Shown piece by piece: positions 35,380-46,969 of a DNA stretch of 64,000 bases (its first letter is position 1; each line of letters starts with the position of its first letter). The stretch lies in contig OY282560.1 in assembly GCA_958295665.1 (NCBI GenBank), forward strand, positions 50,778,333-50,842,332, read 5' to 3'. Source of the DNA: Tipula vernalis. Lineage: Eukaryota > Arthropoda > Insecta > Diptera > Tipulidae. The position numbers were made by a program, and so were the translations under genes. Under the pieces are notes generated by a model. That model was not told the DNA's origin. It ran no database searches and worked only from the letters and a program-made list of their open reading frames with translations.

Positions 35380-36070
35380 CTAAAGGTGGATCCGGATACT
35401 TGGCGCTCTCCTGATTAAAGTTGCCTTATCTGTGTACTCCGGATCTCTGCACAGATGGACACTTCTTTCTCCGCTACTCGTGGGAACAATTATCAACGAG
35501 ACTCGGGTCTGTAGGCCTAACTCTAAGTCTACAAATAAATAACGGGACATAAGCTTAAGCGAGGCTGGTCCCTCCACTCGGGTCACCAAATCTGAGTATA
35601 GAAATACAAAGCGGTACCAAAGCACGAACGAAGCTGTTTCTTCAAAACCAACCTATAATACTAGGAGGAAGGCCTGTAGGGCCCTGGTGAACATAAATAA
35701 CATATCGCCAGAAGACAGAACCGATAAGGACAAATCCACGCTTGAGTGGGCAAAAGAAGTCACCTTCAGCTGGCTCAAAGCTTAAAATAAATAGATCTCA
35801 GGAGGAAAGTCCTAAGATCGCAAAGCAAACAATACTCCATGCTTCCGCTATGAGGCCTTTTAACAAGGTCCTCAAGGATCAGCTGGTTGTGGCAGTTATT
35901 GACAAATCCCAAGAGGATGGCAGTATCACGCCTGAAAATTGGGCGAAGGTGAAAGGGGTCTTAGCCACCATCTACCTGAAAGTCCTGTCGGAAAATCCAG
36001 GACCTGCTCCGACTTGTCGGGATGCGGGCTGGCACAGGAGGTCCCTGCTGATTTATAAGAAGGCAGTGTG
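35380..36070 (+). pseudogene. Copy B ORF1 (DUF4780-like), start codon deleted
   Basis: Aligned with copy A, about 60 bp spanning the ATG are gone: CGTGGGAACAATT at about 35485 joins directly to sequence that in copy A lies well downstream. The conserved module is readable in 35742-36071 (NRSQEESPKIAKQ, LVVAVIDKSQEDGS, ATIYLKVLSENPGPAPTCRD). ORF1 then runs through the abbreviated end SLLIYKKAV into a stop, after which RT sequence begins. Confidence 0.78.
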
Positions 36071-36079
36071 ACAAATAGA

Positions 36080-37697
36080 AGCTCATATTAGAGGCACGAT
36101 TGTGTCGGAAAAGCTGTCCTAATTTCAACATGGCTATTGGAAGGGGAGATCTGTAGAGACTCCTTTTCATTCTCTTCTATTTTTCATTGAAAAGTCTTTC
36201 CAATATATAGACTACGCAATGGTAACCTTCTTAGATATTGAGGGGGCTTTTAACAATGTGCTTCCAGGGGCTATAACTAGGGTACTTTCAGATTTGGGAG
36301 TGGATGAATCACTCAAGGACTGGATAGATCAGATGCTAAGTGGCAGGATCTTAAATTCCAGTTTTAGGGAATCCTTCGTCAGAAGTTTTGCAAAGAGTGG
36401 TACACCGCAGGGTGGCGTACTATCCCCATGTCTGGAAAGGGTTAAGAAAGCATCGGTAGCGCTATACTCTTGCAGAAATGCCATTGGGAATGGATGGGAG
36501 CTGGAGCTCCGCGTCGTACATTGGCTTTATACCGCAGTAGTCAGTCACATACTCTTGAATCTGGTAATAGTCTGCTGGCCTGATCTGGACAAAATTGTCA
36601 ACCAAAAGCTGTTGACAAAAGTTCAGAGAACAATCTCTCTGTGGATCAGTGGTGCACTGAGGATCACATCCACTGAGGAACTAGAGACTCTGCTATTTTT
36701 GACTCCTCTAGATATCTTGGGGAAACAATTGGCAGCTTTTACTGCCATACGGCTGAAATCCATCTTAATGTGGACCTGCAACAATACAGAGCACTCATCT
36801 ATTTTGCGCAGCAAACAAATTCCCAAGACCACCGACTATACTGTTCCGTCAATATCCTTTAGCACAAAGTTCCGCACTAGGATCCCATCCAGGGAGGCCT
36901 GGATTATGGATGCAGTTTTGGAACCAGAAGTTTTAAACTTCTTCACTGATGGTTCAAAACGGGACGGGAAAGTCGGGGCTGGAGTGTTCTGCGAGGAACT
37001 TCTGTTAAATCTCTCCTTCCGTCTCCCCGACTACTGTAGCATTTTTCAAGCTGAGAGCCGGTTGAGGTATAATGTAATATCAGTTTGTGATATTCGCATA
37101 TATACGGACAGTCAGGCTACCATTAAAGCGCTTTAATGACACTTTCTCAGTTCAACATCCACATTTTATGGGTTCCAGAACATTTCATAAGTACAGGGAA
37201 TATAACCGCCGATGAACTGGCTCGACGTGGTACAATGGACCAATTCTCAGAAAGCAGAAAGGATATTGAAATGCCTCTTGCGGTATGCAAACTGCTGCTT
37301 CAGGAAAAGCTAGCAAGCTGACGAATGACAGATGATCAAGTATTACTTCTTACGTAATAACTCGGCAGGTCTGGCCAAAGTTGAATTGGCGAGATTCAAA
37401 CAGCTGATCTCACTTCAGCGAAGTCAGATCAGTGTGGTTGTTGGAGTGATTACGGGGCACTGTCTCATAGGGAGGCATGCGAGTAAACTTGGTGTCTTCT
37501 CACATGACTACTGTCGTAGTTGCGAGGACGAAGAGGAGGAAGAGACAGTAATTCATCTTCTATGCACCTGCCCTCTTCTGGTACGAAACAGACTAAAGTT
37601 TTTAGGGGCACTCCTTTTCAAAGACCTGACGGACATCTGTAGGATGGACATCTGGAGTATCCAGCGCTTTGTTAACAGGTCAAAATGGTTCCAATAA
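36080..37697 (+). pseudogene. Copy B ORF2: RT with catalytic deletion, RNase H, zinc finger
   Basis: RT reads FQHGYWKGRSVETPFHSLLF (one stop upstream at 36120) and then MVTFLDIEGAFNNV (first catalytic Asp) and SGTPQGGVLSPCL (about 36410). It then passes straight into the thumb (RVVHWLYTAVVSHILL), so the [YF]ADD block is deleted. RNase H is at 36940-37210 (NFFTDGSKRDGKVGAGVF, IYTDSQATIKAL, WVPEHFISTGNITADELA). The last motif has PEH where PGH is usual. A C-terminal zinc cluster, CRSCEDEEEEETVIHLLCTC, lies at about 37510-37570. The presence of RNase H after RT supports LOA/I-like rather than plain Jockey. Confidence 0.82.
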
Positions 37698-37790
37698 GTT
37701 GGAGGAAACAATTATTCCTGGTATGACTACGGACCATTTTTTGTGTCTATGCCTGGTCCTAGTGGACCACCACACAAACCTAACCTAACC

Positions 37791-40009
37791 TAGATCAATT
37801 CATGGAAACGCAATAATACTCAGCCCAAATTGAGCCAAATTTAATAACAAACAATTCAACCACTAAAAATATTGTTGAAATGTTATTTCATTATACAGTG
37901 TTGTTTAATCCTTAGTTCTCTTGCTTTGGATTTTTGAAAAGCTTTAAAGTGTGCCAAAACAATTATAATAATTGGAACTCATTTTATTTGTAGTTATAAG
38001 TACCAAGTATGACATCTTTTTCCACCTTCTCCCTTAGCACAAAAGTTGAGATCGAATGATAGAGTGGCAGTTGTATTAACTATACAATATCCTAGTAATA
38101 CGAGTACATAATCTAAAGTGGTTTGTTCTCAATAAGTTCTTAACAACAAACTGAAAGAAGTTTTTGTCGGCTAGATACCACGTACATAGTTTATTAATAT
38201 CGTCGACCCTATTATACTTGTCGACTACAACCTCAAGCACAATGTGCCCTTAAGACAGATAATGCCAGGACATTGCTCCTTGCATTGCAGACAAACAATT
38301 TTTGGAAATATGGAGATGGAAATAGAGTTTGAAGCAAATTTGTGTATCGTTGTACCAAAAAAAAATTGGTTTTAATTAGCATTCAAAATAACCTGTTAAA
38401 TAATCTGACAACAAATATAATTATGTAATAAGGAAATATAAAAGAAATTGCGTGGGTATGTGCCAAAAATACAAGTCACAAGTTTCCTGTTAATACATAA
38501 ACACACACACACACATACTCTTACAAAAAACGTTCTTATTTCATTTAAAGAAATGCGACACGTTCTGCATTCGCATTGATTAAGCGCACACGTTTCAGGC
38601 ATAGTGATAATCAATTGCACATGAAAATTTATTATTGGAACTTATCATATTTTCCAACAAACAAAACAGACAGATACATATTCTAAATTTATCGAAATAT
38701 GATGTGAACGAAACGGAAAATTTTCCTTTCACTTTCATTAGCATAAAAATTTAATAATAATAACAGATAACAATATCAATGCAAATGGAATTAAAACATT
38801 GCAAGAATAAATTAAAAAGGAAGATTTTTTTTTACAACTATTTTGATTTAATTAAAAGAAAAACACTCGAGGTTGAGACGAAAAAAAAATTTCCATTGCT
38901 TCGAAAACACAAACAACAATATGAAATTCTTGGGAAATTTTCCATAATGAACGATTTTTGACGGTTGAATATTGTACAGATGGTTTTTGCATTTGAGTAA
39001 CGAGAAATTCTTCCAATTTATCTACAAACCAAAATAATTTTCCACTTATTAATAAAAAGGCCTACACCTTCCTGATATACCAACCTTAAATATTTATAAA
39101 TAGCAACATATATCGTAATTATTTCGTCACAATAAATAATCGAAATAAATATAAAAAAAAAATTGTAGGATAAATATGTAAGAAGGGTTACATTAATATC
39201 CTACGTAAACGATTATTTTTAGTAACCCAAACAATCATTTGTATCGAACATCTTTTCATCTATTTCTATACATAATTAGTAGTTACAAACGTTCGTACAT
39301 CTAACGTGTATTTCGTATTTGGTAGGAATTATTTTGTAACACAAAAATATCAAAAAGGCAAACCATTTTCTGGGAATTTTTCTAAATCAATAAAAGTTGT
39401 CTAAAAACAAACTTTTCTTTTTCCTACGTCGTGTTAAGGCAATAAATAGACAACGTACACAACAATTTCTAAAAAGCAAAAAGAAGATTCTATCGTAACA
39501 TTACCTGTATATACCGAAAATGTACGTCTTATACGATAAATATGAAAATTTTGTTTACACAAGTATTTTTAATATGATGACATTTAGGCAACAATTCAAG
39601 AGCTTTTAAATTTTTTGTTACCCCTTTAAATTGATTTTACGAAGTATTGTAAATAAAACGTAGTTCAAATTTGGAAATGTAAGAAACACGTTTTTTCGGA
39701 ATAATAAAAAAGATCTCAATTTAACAACAAATCCCAAGCTTATTTTGGAAACCGCAGATCAGCCGAAACAATGTATTAGGTCAAAGTTATTTTATTTGGA
39801 AGGGGCAAAATAAAATGGTGGTACTTACTTTTTAATCAGAAGCATCTAATTGTCGAGGTCATTTCAAGGTCATTGTTTTTTTTTTTATTGTAGGCAATAT
39901 ATGCGCTAGCAGATTTATATTTGCAAAAAAATTTTTTTTTTTCTAAATGCACTAGCTACTCAACCACATACATTCAGGGGCATTTCTTTAATCGTTATGA
40001 GAATGATGG
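37791..40009. other. AT-rich stretch, no gene recognised
   Basis: There are only short chance ORFs. A (CA)n run of about six units lies at 38502-38515. Poly(A)/poly(T) runs occur near 38825, 39152, 39877 and 39930. Confidence 0.55.
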
Positions 40010-40735
40010 CCATTGTTTTGAAGAAATGAAGCTGGTAACTTTTTCTTGTAAAAAACGTTGGGTTTCACGGGCTTTATAGGATGGTGAAACTGAGTCTTGT
40101 TGAAACGTCGCAAACATCGTTTAAAATCATTTCACGGTAGATTTGTTGATTTAACTTTACGCCCTGTTCAATGAAAACGAGTAGTGAGAGTCCTGTGGCA
40201 GTTACCGCAACCCAAACCATCAGTGATTTGGATTTGAAGTCGAACCAAATACGATCGTTTTGTTTGTTTACATATTGCTGAACCGTAAAAAAACTTTTAT
40301 CAGAAAATACCAAATTCTCAAGCTCGCCACCAACGTGCAAGTGTTTTAACACCTTTGCTCTGCTAGGCGAGCTGCCTTTTGTGCAAGTATTAAATATTCC
40401 ACTTTTTGTATTTTGTAGGGCTTCAATCGTAGTTCATTTTTTAATATACGTCCCATGCAACGAGCAGACACATTGAGATTTTCGCCAATTGAACTGCGCT
40501 TTGTTGTGGATTTCGTTGAATTCTGGCCTTCACCTTTCGAACCATTTCTGGCGATGTTACTATTTTTGAATGTCCACCTCCATGGCGTTTTTTGATGCTA
40601 TCAATTTCATTGTAACGTGTAATGGTCCGATAAACAAACATTTTGTTCCCTCAGCTCATAAACAATGACTGGTTGCGTTTTGCTAGCCAAATACAAAGCA
40701 ATAACACTGTTGTGTTCATTAAACCCAATGTGTAC
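40010..40735 (-). pseudogene. mariner/Tc1-like transposase, truncated and frameshifted
   Basis: The minus strand begins at the N-terminal helix (VIALYLASKTQPVIVY, about 40700), then FVYRTITRYNEIDSIKKRHG (40640-40580) and TSPEMVRKVKARIQRNPQQS, a paired helix-turn-helix DNA-binding region. After a gap comes the catalytic start LVFSDKSFFTVQQYVNKQND (40330-40270), in which Lys follows SD where Glu is usual. LMVWVAVTATGLSLLVFIEQ follows. The second and third catalytic acidic residues lie beyond the break near 40010 and are missing. The family is distinct from the fragment at 22908. Confidence 0.78.
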
Positions 40736-40758
40736 ATTCACATTGGGTTTAATGAACA
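40713..40758. repeat. Perfect 20-bp hairpin with 6-base loop
   Basis: The arm TGTTCATTAAACCC... begins at 40713/40714 and runs to 40732. The loop TACATT is 40733-40738. The inverted arm is 40739-40758. It sits exactly between the mariner-like N-terminus and the start of gypsy-2 RNase H. Confidence 0.85.
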
Positions 40759-40759
40759 A

Positions 40760-41905
40760 TGTCAAAAACTCACAATTTACATGGCCAGAAGATTGTAAAA
40801 ATGGGTTCCGAAAATACAGAGAGGCATTAGCTACTTCAACGTTACTGGCACACCCAAAATCTAACACGACATACAAAACAATTCAGTGATGGTGAGTGGA
40901 AGCCTTTATCGTTCTATTCAAGGAAATTGTCTCCAACCAAGTCAAAATATTCAGCATTCGACCGCGAACATTTTAGGTATTTCGTTGAGGGCCAGCAATT
41001 CTCTATATATATACCGACCCTAAGCCACTAACCATAGCTATAGCATCAAAAACAGAGCGTAGCCCACGCCAGGCACGTTATATACGGCATATTAGTGGCA
41101 AACATAACATTGTTGCAGATTGCCTATCACGAATCGGTTGTCCTGATATAGCTAGCTTGGCAGATAAAACGTTGAATGATAAAGTTCTCGTCGAGGTACA
41201 GAAGGACGATGAGGAGCTCCACCCGATTTTATCTGACACAAATCGATAACCAAGTTCCAAGTTAAAACTCGACAAGTTCAGTCGCCCGTTTATACCCAAA
41301 ATTATTAGAAAGCAGGTTTTTGACATGATACACGGTCTATCTCACCCTGGCATTCGATCAACTCGGAAGAACATTTTGCAAAGGAAAGGATTGCAATGAG
41401 TACGATTTGAACGAATCCAAATGGATGTGGTAGGTCTATTACGACAATCTTGTGGATGTTCATATTTCCTCACAATCGTCGACAGGTTTACAAAATAGCC
41501 AGAGGCTTATCCGATTTCTGATATGACAGCCAATACAGTAGCGAAAACTTGTGTCTCACAGTACGTGTCTCGTTTCGGCGTCCCATTAATTATTACTACA
41601 GATCAAGGATCTCAGTTCGAATCCAAACTGTTTTCCGATCTGACTAAATTATTAGGTTCGCATAGAATCCACACAACCGCCTATCATCCGCAATCAAACG
41701 GGATGGTAGAGATATTTCATCTTGACCTAAAAGTATAGTATAGTAGTCGAGGCAACACAGTAAATTGGCACGACGTTTAGTTCTGTTAGGTCTTCAGACG
41801 GCAATTAAGGAAGATTTGAAATGCTCATCGGCTGAGTTAGTTTATGGGGAGCAAATAAAGTGCCTGGTGAATTTTTCACACAATCTCAATCCCAGTTTGA
41901 GTACT
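40760..41905 (+). mobile_element. Ty3/gypsy retrotransposon gypsy-2, RNase H-integrase part
   Basis: It starts in the RT-RNase H connection (FTWPEDCKNGFRKYREALA, ATSTLLAHP at 40773-40850). RNase H follows with frame changes (PLSFYSRKLSP-type block, YSAFDREHFRYFVEGQQFSI, IYTDPKPLT, ARYIRHISGKHNIVADCLSR). The integrase zinc module is partial (MIHGLSHPGIRSTRK, about 41340). The core is at 41405-41740: RIQMDVVGLLR, IVDRFTK-PEAYPI, ITTDQGSQFESKLFSDL, HRIHTTAYHPQSNGMVE. At least five stops are present. RT, protease and Gag are missing upstream of the hairpin at 40713. Confidence 0.85.
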
Positions 41906-43635
41906 TCAAGTTGTCATGTAGTTTAATTAAACGTCAAATTTTACATTTTTGGTTTTAAAAGAGTAGCAAGGTCCATCAGAATTTACAATTTTTTTTTTAA
42001 TTTAATTTTTTGAAATTTTTACAAAACCATAAATCTGGCGACCTACTAAATGTTTTAAAAGTAATTAAAATAATCCATTTCATTTTGTAGAAAAATAGAA
42101 TGAAGTAATTTATGCAGAAGTGGATAGCTGTTCAAATAGGAAAATAAATGAAATCATCAAAATGAAATGCTACAGCTTAGGCAGTTAAAAAAATATACAG
42201 ATCATGTAGTATGTATATGTCGCCTAAATGTATTTAAGAAAATCGACCATTGATGCTGGACTCTTAGAAATGATACCCGTCTGAAGTGATTCAACACAGA
42301 ATCCAGTTTCATAAATTATCACAAAGTCATGTTTATTTATCGCTACTTGCCAACAGATTAATGGATTTGGATAAGAAACGTTCACAACAAATATTCGCAA
42401 TGATATGGATGTTACAATGGTGAAGAATACATTTTTTGTCTCAGACATACAATTACAAATATAATTCATTTAAAGATATGTTTTAATATCGTGTATGCCG
42501 ATCACGAAAAAAGTCAAACATGTTGAACTAAATTGTAGGCAAACTTATAAACTAAAAACTGGCTTAATGAATGCAGATAATCCTTTGAGGAATAGGAAAG
42601 AGAATTTGATTGAAGAACAACAAACACAGCTTTTTCTATCATATCTATAATCCATCAATAACGTCTTTGGTTCTCCGTACGAGTCATCCAATCAAATCCG
42701 AACGAGTCAATCACAATCGATCAAATATTTCGCTCAACAACAATCATCAAGCCGAGAGTTCGATTGTCTTGATTTAGGCAACAATAATTTATATCAAGAA
42801 GATGATATGAAAACGGCAATGTTACCTGTCCATAAAATAGCTCCAAGTTCGATCGATGAACACCAACATCATTAAATTCAAATAATTTACCCGAACGCCA
42901 TCATCTTTTACATCTAACCATCATGAGACAATAAACCAATCAAGGCGGCAGTAAAAATAGTGATAAACAAAAAAGTGCCACTTTTGGTCGAGAAAAAGAT
43001 AATAAAACAAAGCAACCGTTTGCCGGAAGTGATGACAATGTGATAAGACATGTCACACACATGTGTTAGTCGACCGGATTATCTAAATCTCAATCAATAC
43101 CTATCGATATTAGTAAATAGTGTCAAAGAATTATGATCTGGATTTTCTCCCAAACGATCATAATCGATTTAAAATTACAGCGGCACGGGAAAAAGCCTCC
43201 CATATAAAGGAACCGCCCAAAGTCCAATGAACATAATTAATGTGTAATACATTTTGGAACTCTGTTTGAAAAGCAGATTCAGAGAAACATATCAAATATG
43301 GTCAAGTATACAAGTGTTGATATAGCAATATTCATTTGGTTCATAAACAAAAATTGACGATTTCGTTCAGTGCGGCCGATTTCATTCAGTCGTATTTTGA
43401 ATAAAATGGACGAATGGCAGAATTGTTTCACAAATGTGATGCAGTTTCACCTGGACACAATATAAATCCACCAGTTGTGTGATCTAATCTTCTATTTTTG
43501 CCAAAAAGTGATATTTGATTCGAATAGCCCAGACCATATGCCAGCTGTGTAAGTATATACCATTTCGGTTTCAGCTTCAATCAAAATCCGAATTAGGTTA
43601 CTGACAAATAAAAAGTTTTGTTTTACAACTGACGG
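41906..43635. other. AT-rich stretch with one satellite half-monomer
   Basis: 41925-41990 resembles part of the satellite monomer at 43861 (TTAATTAAACGTCAAATT, then AGCAAGGTCCATCAGAATTT) but lacks about 20 bases from the middle. The remainder shows no coding signal. Confidence 0.55.
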
Positions 43636-44147
43636 CTTAGGTTTTAGAGATATATAGTTCTTTCTTATCTTAATCGATATAGCCATCTTGCAAATTTGGG
43701 CCATTAACATAATTTTAATTAAACATCGAAATTTATATTTCCGCCTTACTATGGTAAATCGAGATTTTCTGTTTTTAGTATAAGGGGTTGCAAAGTCTTT
43801 CAGTATTTCCTAACTGTTTTGGATAAGGCCATTATGGAAATTTGTGCCAGTAAAAGATGTTTAATTAAACGTCGAATTATACTTTTCAGCCTTTATGATG
43901 ATAAATCGAAGGGTGGCAAAGTTCATCAGAATTTTCTAAATTTTTGGAGAGATATAGCTAAATTCTTATCTTGATCAAAACAGCCATCATCTGAATTTGG
44001 GCCACTAAAATTTTTAATTAAACATAGAAATTTACAATTCGGCCTTACTATGGTAAATCGCAATTTTCAGTTTTTAATACTAAGGGTTTCTAAATTTTTG
44101 AAGAGGTATATCTAAACCCATATCTTAATCGATACAGCCATCATAAA
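43636..44147. repeat. Tandem satellite, monomer about 150 bp, roughly 3.5 copies
   Basis: The block TTAATTAAAC[AG]T begins at 43715, 43861 and 44014, spacings of 146 and 153 bp. Each copy also contains a GATATA..-CTTATCTT-ATCGATA/CAAAACAGCCATC segment, GAATTTGGGCCA and a CC/GCCTTACTATGGTAAATCG segment. The copies differ by point changes and small indels. The array is cut at 44147 by the 5' LTR of BEL-4. Confidence 0.8.
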
Positions 44148-44234
44148 TGTATAAAATCGAACACTCCGAATCCGAACGAGGAAGTAAATGATGTTTACTG
44201 AACGCACCTACTAACTTGCAATAGAATGCACCCG
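44148..44234 (+). repeat. BEL-4 5' LTR (conserved start)
   Basis: It starts TGTATAAAATCGAACACTCC and ends GAATGCACCCG. 85 of 87 bases match 48550-48636. The rest of this LTR is not alignable with the 3' copy by eye. Confidence 0.85.
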
Positions 44235-44566
44235 TATATATCTGGTCACACCACGTTGTTATAGCAGTGCCTCCTGTAAGGAATTGAATTTAATAAGTGT
44301 ATTCAGTGTCAATCAAGTGCATTTGAGAGACTAAACAAGCAATTATCTTCTTACGAATTTCAAAGGAAATCTCGGAGTAATAAAATCATTTGAAACGAGA
44401 ATATACCATTTTTTTGCGCTTACCGTTATATCGAGCAACGGTAAGCATCAGCTGCACACTCATCGATTTCGCGCATGCTATTTAAGGTAGAGGCAGAGGA
44501 TAATGCTCCCGATCGTGTGGAGATTGAACAAACATTGCGGAACAAGAAGCACATTTTAATCGATTC

Positions 44567-45560
44567 GTGGAAAATCATATGAGTTTGGTTGGTGAAGCGC
44601 AGCCAGATGCAATCGCCCAAACTGAATCATCTTATGATAAGGTATGCATGAAATTACGTCGATTACTATCGAATTACAAACCTGAGCTGGTGTGTGAGAC
44701 CGGGCACATTCATGCTGTAGATATGCGCATGGATCCAATATCTATTCCTGCTTTTGATGGACGGCCAGAGAATTGGCTTGTATTGAAGGATTTATATGAG
44801 GCTCTTATACACAATCGGGCTGATCTGGAACCCACATACAAATTAAGCAAGCTTCGCCAATAGGTGAAAAGTGAGAATGTTCCGATTGTCGCTGGTGTTT
44901 ACACTGGTGGTTATGAACAAGTGTGGACCGAACTCAAGCAACGTTATGATAATCCACGCCGTTTAGTTGAGACACATGTTAATCGTCTGCTCGATCTGCC
45001 TGATCACGCGCCTGAGCAGCAACGAGCTTTACAAGACATCATAGACTGTATCCGCAGTACATTGCGAGCATTGTCAGTCATGAAACTACCGACGGATAAA
45101 TGAAACGCGATAATTTATCCAATTCTATTAAGGAAATGACCACGAGCTGCAAGCAGTCCATGGGCAATGAGCCTTTCGGATGAAAAATTGCCAAAACTCG
45201 ACGATATGCTAGTATACTTTGAGCAACGGGCATGGAATATGCCGTCATCGACTCCATGAGTAGAAATTTCTCAGACAAGCAACCGAGGTAGATCTCATCG
45301 AATGCTTCGTGCAAATGTGGGTGCAAACTAGTTCACCACATGACTCTACTTCAAATCCAGTATCGCCAGCAGCAGTGACTTGTCCACATTGTTCAGGTCC
45401 CCATCGTATTTATAGATGCCATGGTTTCCGGAATTTGGGTGTACATCAGCGCTGGGATGCAGTGTAGAAACCCATGTTATGTTTTAATTGCTGGAATTCC
45501 AATCATACTCATGGAGAATGTCGATCGGGTATCGGGTATACATAATTCCCTATTGTGTTA
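44567..45560 (+). pseudogene. BEL-4 gag
   Basis: 44567-44863 and 44864-45103 are one Gag split by a TAG at 44861-44863. Motifs are ISIPAFDGRPENWLVLKDLY, TYKLSKLRQ, YEQVWTELKQRYDNPRRLVE and HVNRLLDLP, the standard BEL Gag core. After 45103 the reading continues with stops and frame changes (DEKLPKLDDMLVYFEQRA, about 45190). A zinc-knuckle remnant of the form CPHCSGPHRIYRC is seen at about 45380-45420. Only a few point lesions separate it from an open frame, so this copy is younger than BEL-1 or BEL-5. Confidence 0.82.
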
Positions 45561-45689
45561 GAAAACAAAAGAAATGGCTGCTGCTCAGCCACGATCAGCT
45601 CGATACAATCAATGGCTGGCACATTACCAAGAAAGCCATCGGTAATCTTTAATCAAGAAGCATGACTGACCGACCGAGGGAAGTATCGA

Positions 45690-46935
45690 TATTTCGGTCG
45701 GTGCCGATATCTGGGGAAATATAATACAAAATGGGATTGTCACTGGCCAAAGCAACGAGCCATGTGCAATTCGAACCCATTTGGGTTGGGTCGTGTTGGG
45801 GCCTGTTAGGAATAATACAACTTCTGATTGACCATTGCACAGATTTACAGCCAACAAATGTGTCGGTGAGCAACGACTTGATGAATTGCTACATAAGTTC
45901 TGGGAACTGGAAGAATCCGTAACTAATTCCTCTCCTGGTCCAGATTCATGTGAAAAGATTTTCGAAACCACAGTCCGCCGCAACGGAGATGGTCGCTGCA
46001 GTGTTCAAATTCCATTTCGTCCTAACGCCCAAGCGCTTGGGAATTCTCATCAACTGGCATTGCGACACTATCATCAGTTAGAAAGAAGACTTGGCAGCAG
46101 TTCCGAATTACAAATAAAGTACGTGAAGTTTATGCGGGAATATATAGCATTAAACCACACACACATACGAGTATATACCATTAAACCACCTGGTCGGCCC
46201 ACCATTACAAGATACTCTTGTCAATATTATATTTCGCTTCCGTAGATGGAAAATCGACATTACAGGCGATATTGAACAAATGTTCCGCCAAGTCGAAATT
46301 GATTCACGTCATCGACGATGGCAGCAGATATTATGGCGTGAATCATCAACGGAACCGCTACGGACATATCAATTGAAAACAATTACTTACGGTATGGCAT
46401 GTGGACCATACCACGCAATTCGGACGCTACGACAATGTGCAATGGACAACCACCAGATAACCATCAGGCAGCAGCAGCCCGCCACAGCATTCTGCATAAT
46501 TTTTATTTGGACGATTACTTGGATAGCGTGGATTCTCCAAGTGAAGTAGTGGCTCTGGCGTTCGATATAGATTCTATATTGCGGCAAGGCAAATTTCATT
46601 TAAGAAAATGGAATTCAAATGATGCAGAAACAATTGCAGTGCTTGTTGGTTCACAACCAACTGCTCCACAACTTGATCTCAGCGATTCCGATACGACAGT
46701 ACTCGGTCTTCATTGGAACCCGATCACCGATCAACTATTCTACAAAATCAACATGTGTCAATCAAATGACATACCTACTAAACGTCTCGTTCTTGGTGAC
46801 ATAGCGAAACTCTATGATCCAACGGACATGTGTGAGAAACTTGATTGGGATACACTCCTACAGGGCAAACTACGAACAAACTGGCTAACATTTCGCAATG
46901 GTTTACAACAATTGGCACAGATCTGCGTTCATTGA
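45690..46935 (+). pseudogene. BEL-4 protease-RT linker, RT and RNase H start
   Basis: GADIWGNIIQNGIVTGQ and THLGWVVLGPV (45700-45810) form the linker; the protease DSG block is missing upstream. 45835-46245 carries LLHKFWELEES, VQIPFRPNAQALGNSHQLAL and FMREYIALNH. The RT finger block (YLPHHGV ... KLRVVFDAS) is deleted: the reading goes from NHTHIRVY to GPPLQDTLVNIIFRFRRW. IEQMFRQVEID (about 46275) has Glu where the first catalytic Asp of other copies stands in the DxxxMFRQ motif. YLDDYLDSVDS (46505-46535) keeps both Asp of the polymerase box. RNase H remains only as HWNPITDQLFYKI and LCDA-type scraps. Confidence 0.8.
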
Positions 46936-46969
46936 TTCTGTGATGCAAGCAGAAACGCATACGCAGTCG

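Larger units (their letters stand above)
35130..37790 (+). mobile_element. LOA/Jockey-group non-LTR retrotransposon, copy B (internally deleted)
   Basis: This is the same family as copy A at 1-1255, in the opposite orientation. The leader, a deleted ORF1, an RT stump, RNase H and the C-terminal zinc region are present. The 3' end reads CCACCACACAAACCTAACCT and is followed by AACCTAG, so it ends in short CTAAC repeats rather than poly(A). The endonuclease is missing between ORF1 and RT, and the catalytic middle of RT is missing as well. Confidence 0.82.
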
